A stretch of 64,000 bases of DNA from Siderastrea radians (Eukaryota > Cnidaria > Anthozoa > Scleractinia > Rhizangiidae), in assembly GCA_964017195.1 (NCBI GenBank), contig OZ024892.1:8835366-8899365 (forward strand). The letters run 5' to 3'. Positions 11,668 to 26,300 of the stretch are shown here, in pieces. Position 1 is the stretch's first letter, and each line of letters starts with the position of its first letter. The notes under the pieces were generated by a model that saw only the letters and a list, made by a program, of their open reading frames with translations, searched no databases and was not told the DNA's origin. A program made the position numbers and the translations under genes.

Positions 11668-14600
11668 CTGATATCACGTTAAGGCCAGCAAATACAATAC
11701 AAGCCAAGTAGACTACGAGCAGTCTCTCTTTCCACTCAGGGATAGTCGAGGGAAACGAACAAGCGAGCGGTCGCGAAAATCGCCCACGTCGTACTACTCT
11801 GGCGGCTCGACACGCGCGTCACTTTTCAACGCGGCAGGCGATTTCGCGCTCGCTCGTTTGTTCGTTTCCCACGACTATCCCTGAGCAGAAAGAGAGACTG
11901 CTCGTAGTCTACAAGCCAAGGGTTTCAACAACGTTTTACATAAGTGGCTGCTGAAGGTGTAATAGGAAGCCGTGACCACGAAAAGGTCCCTTTCCTCTCT
12001 TATAATTAACTCTTAACAGACGGCGATAAGAGGCCTTATAAGTGTCGGTAGACAACCGGTAACCGGCTTTTATTGAAACTCCTGACACAAGCACCAACAA
12101 ATATAAGGAAATTATTTTATTGTTTACTCCCAGGCACAACCTGGTGTTAATGTGACCGGCCACGATATGGGATCTCGCGCTGTTAAATTTTAGCCTTGAA
12201 AACCGCAAAATTGCTGGCCACACCACAAGGGGCAGGAGAACCCGTTTGGGTATAGGGGTGCCGCTGAGGGTTTGAAACCCTGACCCTATTTAGGACGAAA
12301 AAAGGCCTAAAATACCTACCCTGTGTAGGACAAAACCCTCCATTTTAGGTCCGTGTTTAGCACAAATGACAAAATACACACTCTCTAGTTCTAGAGAATT
12401 TTAGTGTTTCAAAGACCAGCTTAATTCTGTATATGCCAAATTTAACAACGACAATCGTACTGACCATACCCTGTTAGCGACAAGTTCAGACCCTGTTTAG
12501 GACAGATTCACATAACAATTATATGCCCTGTTCAGGACAGAGAGGCCAAAAACCATACCCTGTCCAGCGGCACGTCCCCGTATAAGCCATCTATGGGAGC
12601 ACCCCACCCCGCCACCGGGTAGGAGAAGGACATAAGGGAATCACGTGAAAACGTTAGCCCGAAATTTTCAAGTTGGAAGCTTTTTTAACTGGTTTTCCAA
12701 AGTCAAAGACACTTGTCAAAAGTTTCCGTATAAAGTCAAAAGGATACTCGTTGTACAGGAGACTTGAATTCAGGACATTCGTCGTGGTCCCTTTGCCAAT
12801 AGGGACAATCATTCCGTCATCTAATGTTACATCAGCCGAGGGTTCTGGACCAGTTCTGCCACACCCTGAAACAAAACAATTTGGTTTTCGTTATATCAGC
12901 TACTCCAGGGGCACCACGAGGAGGGAGGGTTAAAGGGGTCAACCCCCCCCCCCCATCCCCAATGATAAGCTGAGAAAGGAGCATTCCTTATTCACGACCT
13001 TCATTATCAAAATTGTTGTGCAGGAGAAGCCTGCCCCCTTCCCCCCCCCCCACCCCCTCCTCCACCCAGATGAACTTCAATGGATTTGCGCGGCGCCGAA
13101 TCAATACTTCCCACCCATCCACACAATGTTGGATCCCCCCTACCAGAGGTGCTGCTGAAAATGGGAGAATAGAAAAAAAAACTAAACTTGAATCTCTAAC
13201 CCTATTTCGAACTTTGAGATTTTCAAACTATTTCAGATCACCACTTTGAAATCATTCCTCGGCTCTTTTCAGGGCAAAAATTTGTACTCCATTTCAGACT
13301 AGTACGCGAAGAACACCGAAGTCCATACCAAAACGGTCCACATCAATCGAGTTAAAACCCATGTTGTTTGGGAAAACCCCAAGGGGAACCCGGATGAGGG
13401 TTCAATACGCCAGCAACTGTGGGCTGACAAAAATGAGTCAGTAAAGTTCGTCACCGCTGACAGAGTTTATCACGTCATTGGAATAACAGTTTTGTTAAGC
13501 TCTCAACTTGAATAAACATTGCTAAATTTGTTCGCCATAAGTTTTGGACAAAACGTTTGCTTTGCGGCGAAAACTTTTGAACGCCGCGGCACTTGATACG
13601 GCACGCGGTTTCCTTAAAGCATGCAAAAAAGCAGTCGGGAGTTAGTTGCTAATAACATGTGTCAAAAGCCCTGCGTCCTTCTTCTTTTATATTTGATGGT
13701 GCGCGTGGCATTGTGGGAAAGGTGCACTGCAGCCGGTGCTCCGCGCTTCCTGTTTGCCCGCGCTAAACCGGCCCCTGGGGACGAGGCAGTCAAAAGCCGG
13801 TGCGATCAACCAATGAGAAAGCTAAAAATTCGATAACCGATTAACAATGGTGATTTTTTAACGTCCCTTTATCGGAGACGGCGCGTGGCCATTCGCAAGT
13901 CTAACTATCTACAAATGCCATGGCGAATTTTAGGCTGATGTTGCAATACACAAACCTTTGACACTGTGTTTGCCCTTGGGAGGTTTCGTTATGTAGCTAG
14001 CAGAGGTTAACTCATGCCTATGAAAACAAGAAAAAAAAAACATTTGACAACAAATTGATGCACTGACTGACACACAGAGAAATGTGAGAAAAGTCAATAG
14101 TTTAGTATCGTTTGCCAAGTTGACCAGTCATGCAACCGTGACAGCAGCACAGATTGCGTGACATCAAACGACACTGAGTGACACTTACATGTTTCCTAAG
14201 GCGACTTCACATAGCAACATCAGACCAATGTTATCAGAAGGTGAGGTGCGACAGTAGTTCGCTGACTGACAAAGATGAAAGATCATAGCACAACATGTCA
14301 CAAACATCTTTCTCGTAACCTGTGAGCTTACAATGTAGGCAAAGCTATCATGCGCCTACTGCCACCTAACTGCCGGAATTTCACCCAGTGTCTGTAGCAT
14401 GAGACCATTAGGAGCACTAGCACTCCCTTCCCTGGATGGGATGTCATTCTATCACAGGACGCCCAGTATAAAGTGACTAGGAGCATTGCTACTCCTCCCA
14501 AGATGGGATGCTAGTCCTTCACAGGACATCCAGTATAAAGTGACCAGGCCCCAGTTGTTCAGAAGTTGGATAGCGCTATCCACGGGATAAATCTCTATCC

Positions 14601-17600
14601 ACTGGATAACGCAATTGGTTTCCCTAATGCTTATCCACTGGATAGTGATTTGTCCGGTGGATAGCGCTATCCAACTTTTGAACAACTGGGGCCAGGAGTA
14701 TAACTGCTCCCCCTCTATGATGCTAGTCCATCACAGGGTACCCAGCATAAAGTGATCAGGAGTATTACTACTCCCCCTGGATAGGATGCTAGTCCATCAC
14801 AAGATACCCAGCACAAAGTGGCTAGGAGTATTACTACTCCCCCCTGGATGGGATGATAGTCCATCGCAGGGCAATCTCCCACGTTGGGATTCCTGAACGG
14901 TTCGCTGATTCCCATTTATGCACCTGCCTGAAGAAAGGCAAATCGAAGTTACCGTATTTTCTCGATTAAACGCCGGGTTCAAATAAACGCCGGGTCTACA
15001 TAGTCAGATTTGAAATAAGCGCACCGACGTTTATTTGAAACTGAACCTTTATGAAACTGATTCTCACTGAAAGTCAGTTATAGCAATTGCAGCACATTAT
15101 TTCAATTTATTTCGCTTATTCCAACTAAAGGGACTTGGACTAATGTACTCTATACTCTAATTGGCGCCTTATTCTCCCGTCTTGTTTTGAATTTTACCGA
15201 CTAGAGACAAAATTGGTGACATTTTGTTCCTGTTTTTCTTACGTTTTTCCAATAGTTTGCTGTAAATTTAGTTCACTTACAGTAGTAAAGACCAAGGAAT
15301 ACCCCTATTTAATAAACGCCAGGCCCCGAATAAACGCCGGGTCTAGATTTAAATAAACGACCCCGGCGTTTAATCGAGAAAACACAGTAAGTTTCTTTCA
15401 CTTGGTGTTGTAAGAGCATTTCGCGCAATTACGAAAAAAAGAAACATCTACTGTGACAATCGTTTTAGACACGTTCAGCTGTATGCTATAGTTGTAAAAG
15501 GCAGAAAAGAACTTAGGAATAAAATCAGTCCCTTACCTTGGACACCATGTCTGTAAAAAAAAGGGTTAATTCAAAGTTAGCTTCAAAGCAAACACGAGCA
15601 ACCACTGAAGAGGTTAATTGTAGTTACAAAGGCCCTGTGCGCACAAATCCGCGTTTCCACACAAACGGGTTTCTTTGGAAAACGCATACCTTTTCACGCG
15701 TTTTCAAGTCTCCATCTTTGAACTGTTTCCATCGGCGTTTTCCATCGTTTTAGCGCGGTCGAAAACGTACCACCAAAGTGTGATTTTAATAGAAAACCCA
15801 TCGGTGTGAATGGCGCCAAATTTGAAGAACATTTCCCTATTTATTTGATAACGTTCACGTATAAACAAATTAAAAAACAAAACATTAAAACCGATAAAAA
15901 AACCATGGCGTAGTTCTGTTGCCCCGTAGACTTGAGCATTTTTATCGCAACCTAAATTTTTTTAGAGCGGTCAGTTTACACGACGTTCGTTATTTGAAAT
16001 TTTGAACCAGTTTCTTAAATTGAGCTCTCCGTAGCTGTTCTCATAAAGATTTCCCCTTTTTTGACCGAAACGTCTGCATTTTGCTCTCTTATGTTATGAA
16101 CTAGACTGATTGTGCTAGTGACGACACGTTTGAAAAAATAAACAGGGAAGAAAAAAATAGACTTTCCCCTTTCAACAACAACAACAGTTGGTTACTATCT
16201 TGTCCTAAGCTGCGGGGTCGAAATATTAATGGTACATTTGTACTTCGTTAAATTTTTGTACAAGGAGCTCTTAACAGGGATTGTAACAGCAACAGCAGAG
16301 TGTTACTGTTTAGCCTGGCAAAGACAACAAGCTGCTCCTGTATTGCGGCGCAATTTAGGCAAAAGCGCTTTAACAGTAATTTTTCAACCTAAATACGTGT
16401 TTGTCTTGGTTTTCAGTCACGTGAACTCTTTTTATAATTGGTTGGAAAAACTCGTGGGACGTTTTCCGATCAATCAGAGAAAACACGGTGCTTTTTTAAC
16501 CAATCAGTAGCCAATCGTGACTGCACGTTTTCAAGGGAACGGCATGGGTTGCACGTGTTTTCCCCCGTGTTTTGATTGGTTCGTCGCGTCATTCAAGTTT
16601 ATTATGATTGGCCCGATATAACTACGTTGATTTTAGGCTGTGTTTACACGGGACCGGACCGAAACCGTTCCGAACCGGACCGGACTGGATTGGCTTCTGT
16701 TTACATGGAACTGTTTGGAACTGGTCCAGATGTTAACACGGGATCTGTTCTGGAACCGGTCCGGAACGGATCCAAAACTGGACCTGCAAAACAGCAGATT
16801 CAGTTTTGGATCCGTTCCGGACCGGTTCCAGAAAGGTTCCGCGTAAACAGAAGGCCTATCCGGTCCGTCTTCTGACCGGATCCGTTTGGAACCGGTCCCG
16901 TTTAAACATAGCCTTAGCTTCGAGTTAATTTTACTAAAATTTACCTTAACACAGAAATAACGATTTGACACGTACCTGCAAAGTAAACGCCTTTTCCAAA
17001 CATGTAACCCGTCTGCCGAAGAAAGAGACGAATAAAGTTAAGGCAAAGAAAACTCCAAAGTCAGAGGTTTCCTCTAAGATGTCTACACGATTTCGAGCCG
17101 ATTTTTTGCCTTTTTTCATGTCAGCCTCCCGCGAGCTCCCGCTATAAAGATGAATATTATTGTTTTTGGTTCAGGTACAGAAATTCACCGGCAAAACATG
17201 GCAAATAAGTCATTTTGCGAAATACTAAGGGGAATGTTTCACGATGTGTCCGTTTTATGACGGGTTTCTCAGAACGGCTACGACTGACACAAAAACAACA
17301 TACCAATTTTTATTTTGCCAAACACCAAATACATAGCAGCAAAGGAAAGCATTGCTTCGTAACTTTCATATGAAAGGTACACTTTGGGATTTCATCCAGA
17401 GGCTCAAAAGTTAGAACCACCTTGTACAGCTGAGCATAATAAACAGCACCACAGGAAAGTACTGCTCAGCAGCTTTCATTTTTGGATTATAAGATTTCAT
17501 CCACAACCTCACAGTTATGTTAGGGGCCACCATGTATCGTTTATTAGTATAAATCTACTAGCGTTCTATCATAAATGCTGCAACCTGATTGGCTACCCTA

Positions 17601-20600
17601 CTCGCTATCTATTCCGTGATAGATAGTGAGTAGCGAAAAGGTGAGTGGCAGGCACAGTCTTATACTTCAAAATAACAGTGCAATGATGTAAAACTTTTCA
17701 CTTTAGTGGAATATTAATCGAGATTTATACTAAAACAATTAGATTATTCACTCTCGATTTCTATGCGTGATAGTTGATTCGGCCTTCGGCCTCATCAACT
17801 ATCACGCGATAGAAATCTCGAGCTCATAATCTAATTGTTAAATAGAAACAGCGCCACAGGATAGTACTGCTTACAAGCTCAAAAGTTAGAACCACCTTGC
17901 ACAGCATAACAAACAGCACCACAGGAAAGTACTGGTCAGTAGCTTTCATTTGAATGGTTACACTTTAGGATTTCATCCACAGACTCAAAAGTTAGAAGCA
18001 CCTTGTACAGCATAATAAACAGCACCACAGGAAAGTACTGCTCAGTAGCTTTCATTTGAGTGGTCACACTTTAGGATTTCATCTACAGACTCAAAAGTTA
18101 GAACCACCTTGTACAGCATAATAAACAGCACCACAGGAAAGTACTGGTCAGTAGCTTTCATTTAAATGGTCACACTTTAGGATTTCATCCACAGACTCAA
18201 AAGTTAGAAGCACCTTGTACAGCATAATAAACAGCACCACAGGAAAGTACTGGTCAATAGCTGTAGTTTGAATGGTCACACTTTAGGATTTCAACTACGG
18301 ACTCAAGAGTTACTGACATTGACATATTTCGCGAGCGGCGGTTTTGGTTTTACTCTTTAAACCCTTAAGCTACAAAGGTGATCAGCATCTCACTTCTCCT
18401 CGCAATGCCACTGCATGGTCAGACAAACAGGTCATGAGAATAAAGAAAATGATCACGAAATAAAATGCCTTGATGTTTAAACAGATTCTTCCAATATGTA
18501 CGATAAAACGTCATGAGAAAGCTTGTGTGGAGAATATGTATGTTGATGTTAACACTGCTTACCACTGGGGCCTCTGGAGGTGCGATTCTGAGCCCTTGAG
18601 ATAAGATGCCAGCGTAGTTCGTGGTGCGGGATCCATGCCACAACAGGCGGCGATTGTGAAGTTCTTTGAAAGGCTGGAAACGCTCACCTTCGCCATGGCG
18701 GTTTACCTTGAAAACCTTGCAGAAAGATTAAACGTTTTGTTCAGCGACATTCTCTTTGCTATAATAATTGTGTTATCGTTTGTCTCACGATGTGGTCGAT
18801 TGAGTTGTAGACCGCGACGTTTCTACTGCTTTCCGCATATCTTCATCAGAGGAGAAGGTCGACTAGTTACGCGTCACCATACATGTATGTATCACGATGG
18901 TTGGCAGGGTCTGGTGAGTTCCGACTCTAAAATTTCCCCGTGAGTAGTTGTTTCCTCTGCAGTCCGATCTGAAGTTGTTCCCTTGCCAGTTCACTAACAT
19001 ACCGGTTTCCTGTTGTGTTTCTTGATCGTTGGTATCCAAGCTTCAGGGAATTTCGATTCCGTTATCTCTGTTGACCATCGTGATGCAAATGGTGAGAGGA
19101 ATTTATTACTAAACCAGTCGACCTCATTGCCTACTGAAGGCTAGCAGTAAGCAGTCGAAACGTCGCCATGTACGACTCAAGTAACCATAACGAGAGACAA
19201 ATGATAACACACTTTATCAATAACTGCCTTTTTTTCTTTGCTGTTTCTGCTGTGGTTTGTTAGGCTGCGGTTTACGGAACGTCACGACTGATTTAGACGG
19301 AACAACTTTATTGCGTACGACGTATTTATGAGCCATGCAGAGGGACAAATAACGGCAATAAAAATTCAGTTTTACGACGACTTAGGGCAAGTCTATAAAA
19401 CCATCATAACAGGGAATGCATTTTACCTCCACAACTTCCAGCTCGTACTGTGTGTGTGTCTCCGCATGCGTATTTTTCACGTAATCTTGGATCACGGAAA
19501 ATTCTTTGGAGTCCTTGGAAAGAACCTAAAAAAGGACCAAAAAAATCCAGAAAGTGTGTTTTTTTTTCAATTGCTTCTCGTAAACAAAATGTTTCCAAAT
19601 CCTTGTGAAAATTTCATTTTTTCCCCCCTGTTTTCCCGTCGTTGCCTTCTTCTCATGAGTTACAGACGCGTCTAAGGCCAGAGAAGTCAGCAAGGAAAAC
19701 AATTCTCTGGCGTTTCCTTTTATCCCCACCATCTTAACTCCTTTACAGTCAATAACAATAGTTCCTACTCAATGGTCGCTTGTTTGTTTTGAGACGGCGT
19801 GCGCGTGAAAAATAAATGCGACAAGAATTCGCGTATGCTACAAACAAATCTGTTCTTAATAAATCAGTTTACCTCCAAATCTGTTTGTAATTTTTCGTAG
19901 TTGACGTCCAAAGGATCTTTCGCTACATCATCCTCTCCCATCTTCAACAAACTGTAGGCTACCTCAATTTCCAGCAAGTTGTCCAACATACCGACTTTAG
20001 CCTTAAACGAAATTATAAAACCATCCGTTAGCAAAGTACTGGAAGGACCATACAAGAAGCAAATCGCGACGCATGCTGTTTTGAACCAAAGTGGACACAG
20101 CTAAATGACATTATTTTACAATCATTCAAAAGATGATTTAAACACCGGTTGATTGGGCACTATAACATGTATTAGGTATTAAATACAACTGCTTTCTTGT
20201 TTTAGTTGTTTTCTTTATTTGCCTTGTTTGTTTGCTTGCTTTTGTTTTTTTTTTTTAATTCATTTTTTTGTATAATTGTCACAGTTGTTGTCGTTGCTTC
20301 CGTTCTGGTGTTAGGGACGTTAATCAACCACCTTGGCAGCGTCAAGGAAAACATAACATGCGATCACGGCGAATCCTGACACCGCTCTCGTATTCTCTTG
20401 CGTGGGTCACTCGTGTTTCCCGGCCGTGAGAATGGTTTACCAAGCGAAATAAAAATAGAGCCAGATTGAAGGTTAAGGAAAACGACTCCCAAAAAAACAA
20501 ATTCACGCTATTTTAAAGTACTTCGCGATCTCCCCAAATCGTGTACTTTTCCAATGAGGTCGAACTACTCAGGAGATGAACTCATTGGGGCCCAATTTAC

Positions 20601-23341
20601 GTTCCATAAAACCCAATTTAGGAAGCTTAAGCAACCACGACGGCAACACCAAGGAAAACGTCAGTCTAAAAAGGACTTCCCAATCTTTACAGCTTTTTCA
20701 CGATAGTTTCAACTCGTTCAGTCTGTCCAATGTAGCTGAACTATCCAGAAGCTGACTTTGTAAAAAAGGGCGTTACAGTTCAGGGGGAAAACGAGAATTT
20801 ACCGTCATGATCACGTTTTACACAAAACTTCTAATTTGGTCATTTTTACGTTGTAGTTGTGCACAGAACGACAAAGAAATGTACCAACACGTTACTAGAC
20901 CCTATCCTGACGGCGGGGTTAGAAAATACCTTGGTAATTAAACCGTTTGTTTAACGACATTCTTATTGCCTTGACGCCGTGGTACGTAAGCACCCTGTTG
21001 TTTGGCAGGAAGACGACAACAATCGTGCCTAAATGTATAACGCACGAGTAGATTTGTTGTTTTGCTAATTTACGGGTATTTTTTTGGGGGGGGGGGGGAG
21101 GGGGGTGTTTACGTGATACCGGTATGAATTTCATTCCGGTACGAAGTCAGCCCCTGGTTCCCTCTTGTGGCTCTGCATTCGTTTACATGACACCAGTGGA
21201 AGGTCTCGTATCGGTACGAAACATACCGGTGCGAGTTCACCCCAGTGGGAAAGCTCATACCGGGATCATGTAAACGCAGCATGGCTGTTCGTTTTACATA
21301 CATTGTAATTACAGCCATTTCGTTTCAAACTAAAACTCACACCGAAAAATCGGTTTACGTAGACGTGATCTGACATTTTCACCTCGTACCGGGATGAATG
21401 TCATGCCAGTATCATGTAAGCACCCCCTTAGCGACGTTTGTATTGCCATCGCCGTTGCTTAAGGTCCCTACTGTATTGTCAATCACCTGAATTAGCTCCA
21501 AGTTGTCGAGGAGTGGCGGCTTCTTCATTCCGAAGTCGTGCGGAATAAGAGTGTAAAACCTGTTTGACGCATCTAGGAGTGCATTCTTGCTGCCGCCATC
21601 TGAAATAAGCTTTGAAAAGACCAGAAAATGAAGACAGAGTAAATTCACGGAGCTTACCCAAGTGAGGTAAAGATTCTTGTGTACGCCTGGATTGAACAAC
21701 CAAGAGGCTCTTTAAGGCCAGTGCTTACATTGCATATCCAGACTCTGACTACACAAACACGAGCATTCACAGTGAAATTGTTTATTAAGGAATACGATGC
21801 AGTCAGTTATCTGATGATTACACGCGCTAAAACTAGTAGCTAATCGTTCGATATAATACAGACAGGGTTGCTTGTCATAGGAACTCAGGTATGAAAAGTT
21901 TGAACAATGTACCACTCCCAAAAAATGGGGAAACCTCTTCCCCATCTAATGCAGTGGCACTAGACCTCAAGGAAGAGGTTCCCCTAAAACACCCTTCCAA
22001 AAATAAAACAAGAAAGAAAAAGAAGCTATTCAGTAGTCTGACTGGTGTAGAATGACAAAATATCTCCCGCCAAAAGCCTAAATAGTCCGGAAAGTCACAT
22101 GACAACACCCAAGCCTCTCCATCGTGCCGTCAGAATATCAGAATATTAATTTCCCAGATCACTCAACCGTCAGAAAATACATTTTCTGTAGCACGAACTG
22201 AGACCTTCGGGATGCTAGTCCAACACACAGGCCACTAAACTAACAAGACTCCACACTTTCTCAAATAATCAATGTAAAGATGAGACTGGAACAGACATAC
22301 TATAATTTGTTTCTCTGGATCGTCTCCAGGGCTTCGCGCCCATTAAACAGCGATAGATAAATTGTACTAATGCTCCGCTTGCGTGCAAATGATGGTCAAA
22401 GTAATTGAAAGTGTAAACGAGCGTTTGCACTTCCAAATGTTGATCATGCGTCGACCGATGCCATTCTTCTATGTGTTCGATGGCTAGGTTTCATTTACCT
22501 TCTGTGCTTCTCCCAGCACAGCATATGCACTTTCTATCTGCCGTTTTGTTAGCTTTCCTAGAGGCATCTTCTTCAAGTCGATCTAAAGATAAAAACAGAG
22601 CACAGTTGGAACTCTATGCAATGGCCACACCACGGAAAGACTTGAGCGCTGCAGGTAGATATCGGGGCATCGAGTTGCAGTTGAGTTTAAAATGCAAGCA
22701 ACCATGAATTAGATTGTTAATAATGCCATTGTACAAATAATACACATTGAAGATGTTTTTTAAACGATTTTCTGAGCATTTTGTACCGGAACCGATTTCC
22801 AAAAATATTTTGAAGGACAATCTGAAGATATTTCGACTATATATAAACTATGTCGTGTCAAGAAATATTATATAGTATGTCTTTTCTCAGTGGAAAAAAC
22901 GTACTAATTCGTGATCACTAAATGCAACATAATAATACAAGTTTCGACACCATGTACACGTAAGTATCAAGGGAAACCGAAGCAATTTCTCTGCAAAACC
23001 AAAACAGCCACAACCGTTCCAATGAAGTAATCACAACTAAACTTCGGCGCAAAAAACTGAACGAAAACAAGCAAGTCAAGATTGCTTTGGGAATTACATG
23101 CTCACTCACTTCAAATTCAACTAGCGTTTTCTTCATAGACTCCACATCAAAAATCATTTTAATTAGTTCCTGGATTGGAGGCGGAAGCAGCGACTTGCTT
23201 CCCGGTTTAATGGTTGTCTTCAGCTGCTCGTCATCCTGCCCATAGTCTATCTCCAGCGGATAGAATTTATTTGGGTGCTTGACGAAATTCTTTCTGTTTA
23301 GCCAACTGTTCCCTGTTTAAAAAATAATGAAATAAATAATA

Positions 23342-23381
<40 letters not shown>

Positions 23382-26300
23382 TTTCTCTCTGATAATTCCA
23401 AAAAACTTGCGCACGAGTAGAACATTACTTTGCACCGCAATGCGCATGAGCACAGCATTATTCGTAGGTAGTGATTTGCAGTGACGCAGTGGTCTCTCTA
23501 CTAATTAAAACGCGAGACAAAACAAGTTGAATAATTATAAGAAGTTATTTACAGTAAAGGATAAGCATTTATTATATAGACAAGAGTGTCTTAGTGAAAA
23601 ACGGACCACTCGTAAAGTTCATCCACGAAACTACATCCGGGACTCAAGTGGCGTATTTTCCATATCCTCCCTAGTGAGGATAACGATGACGTCATTTCCC
23701 GCTTTTACAATGTTGTTTGTGCAAATTGTCAAAATATCTGAAAGAAAATTACACGACGGCTTTTACTCACTCGCTGCGCTCGTTCGTAAAATATTGTTTT
23801 TACACTCGAAAATAAAATTCATATCTTCAAGCCGCCGTGTAATATCCTCTATATTTGAGCTGATAACCATCCAGTGCTGAACCAATAAAGATAAATAAAG
23901 ATGCGAAGGTGAATGGATGCAACAGAGGAAGATATTGATCATACCCGTTTTCTCGCCATACAATTCCAGAAACTTGTCAATGGCTGATGACCTCGAACCA
24001 CAATGCTGTGGAGGCATGAAAATATTTTTTATTACTACCATTTCTAGTTATCACCAGATGCCACAATTGCCATAATAACACATTTCAATTCAGTGTAAAG
24101 ACTTAAAAAACTTGGAATATTTGCTACAAGAAAACTAATCCGGCAATGTCCAGATCGCAGCCTCGTTCCCAGTCGTAGTCGGCGAAATATCAATTGTGAC
24201 GTCACCCGACGAGCTCGGCGGGAAAATTCGACTATCGCGTTCGGTTCCAAGCCTCCCTCAGTCACACGATAGCGCATCAAGGCCTGGGGACGAGGCTGTC
24301 CTGATCGAATTGAAATTTGGACATGTTGGTTTTGGGGAGAAGTACCCAGAGAAAAACCTCTCGGGGCAAGGACAAGAACCAACAACAAACTCAACCCGCA
24401 TCTGACGCCGAGTCTGAGAATCGAACCCAGGCCACAATGCTGGAAAGCGAGTAGTCTAGCCACTGCGCCATCCATGCTCCCTAAAGTGTAAATTGCAAAG
24501 TCCAGCAAGATTGAACCTTGAAACAAGTTGCCCTCGATTTGACGATCATTCCGTTGAAAGCAAGGCAAACATAGCGTGAAGTACGGTGATTATGTGGGAA
24601 TCCAGCGTCAAAAAATGTCCTCAAATACTATTTCCAACAAGTTTGGAATCGACATGTAGCAACAAAACAAACCTCTGAAAAACGTTTGTTTCTTTGGAAG
24701 CCTAAGAAATAAGTGTCACGAACATCCAGTTGTTTTTGCTAAGGGTTTTAAGACACAAGATTTACAGTAAATGGACGAACTACAGAAATAAGCAATAACT
24801 GGGCTTCAAAGGATTTAAAAAATAAAAAAAAGGCAGGAAAAGGATTCATCTGATCAAATTTGAGGAATGTCATGTTAGCTTTAGTAGGAAGCGCCCAGTC
24901 TCTCTTTTTAATTTTCTTTGGTTTTGCGCTTGAAGTGCCACGGAAAATTTACAGACAATCAGCGTCTTTAAGGTGATGCATTCAAGTTCGAGGGAAGAAA
25001 AGTGTCTAGATTACAAAAATGGCAGAAAGATAGATTACAAAAATAATTAAACTACTTGTCTGAAAAACAAAAAATGCAATTTCACGCTTCTTAGAAAAAC
25101 TGACAAGTGTTCACTTTATTTCTTTATCATATATCTCAAGCTAAGAGGTGGTCGCTAACAAGATGAGTGATCGCTCAGCGAGTTAAAACTGTATCTAACA
25201 GCACCTCTAGTTTGTTTCCTCCGATCGTCGTTCCAACTCTTCCCCACGAACGGAAAAGGTAGTATCTGAGACATGTGAAAGGGTGAACAAAAATCAATCT
25301 GTTATTCTGATGCAGTGCCAACTTGTTTATTAACTACATTTGAACTATTTGAGCCAATGACCCCACCCCACTCCCCCACCGGAGGAGGGGGGGGGGGACT
25401 CTGAAAGAAAACCTGCCAGGATTTCACTACCAAAGAAATACTGGACAATCACTTTCTTCAATTTAAAAATCTAAATTAATAAATTATTAAAATGATTATT
25501 TAAAATTTTTAAATTTTCGAATTTGAAACTCCTCATTGTATCAGAAAAAACAACTATTTTAGGGCCCATCAACTAAACGCAGTCATGGTACATGTATCTT
25601 TTCGCTTAGCTTTACAACTAACAGTAAAGAAGAAGCACTTACGAATGGCCTTTGTCTTTCTTCAAGATCTGCAGTTTGTAATACGAGTTTGTGCCTCTAA
25701 CGATGTCCACCAAACCCAACGTAGCACTGTAAACATTTCCACTTTCTTCAAGCACATGGCACGTATCTTCCATCTCTGAAACAAACAAGCGATGTCATTG
25801 GATTACTTTGCCTCTTGGTCTTGTCAACTTGTTGAGGTGGCAATTTTTCAAAGTGTACGCTGCAAATTCACGTGCAGATTAACAATGGAGAACAGCACTG
25901 ACCACAAGAAAAAAATTTAAACGTCTCTATTGATTGTAGCTGGAAAAATTCAGTCTCCAACAGAAAACACGCGTGTCTCCTTTATAAGACCAAATTAAAT
26001 TTTGACAAACTTTTGACAAACTACATGGTCAGAGGTGATGATTTCAAAAGACAAAAAGCAATTCAACTTCACCTTTAAATGGCGACTGCTATGACAGTCA
26101 ATCAGTGGCGAATTTAAACACCATAATCTGATACGCTCGAGACCTGCGAATTTCCTCAATCCCTTGTAGTGGTCAAAATAGCTGGGGAAAATTGCTTTCG
26201 CAGTAACAAGAAAAACCAGTGATTTTCCTCAAACTCTGCAACAAGCATATAAAATTGCCAAGCGTGCTGCTGCCTTTTGCTACATTGTAGATCTACACTT

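Noticed and set aside
16633..16971. Open frames of 68-112 codons on both strands
   Set aside because: They arise from the GGACCGG-rich palindrome at 16634-16916 and are mirror images of each other, with no protein motif.
17337..18310. Regularly spaced repeats resembling a CRISPR array
   Set aside because: The repeat is a 106-bp unit without unique spacers, in an intron of a eukaryotic gene.
19404..19598. Longest open frame across PARP1 exon 21
   Set aside because: It is the wrong frame. The conserved [10 protein letters not shown] peptide is read in another frame of the same stretch.
24417..24487. A tRNA gene on the minus strand
   Set aside because: Boxes A and B are good, but the acceptor and other stems do not form a full cloverleaf and the sequence runs on into a SINE body.
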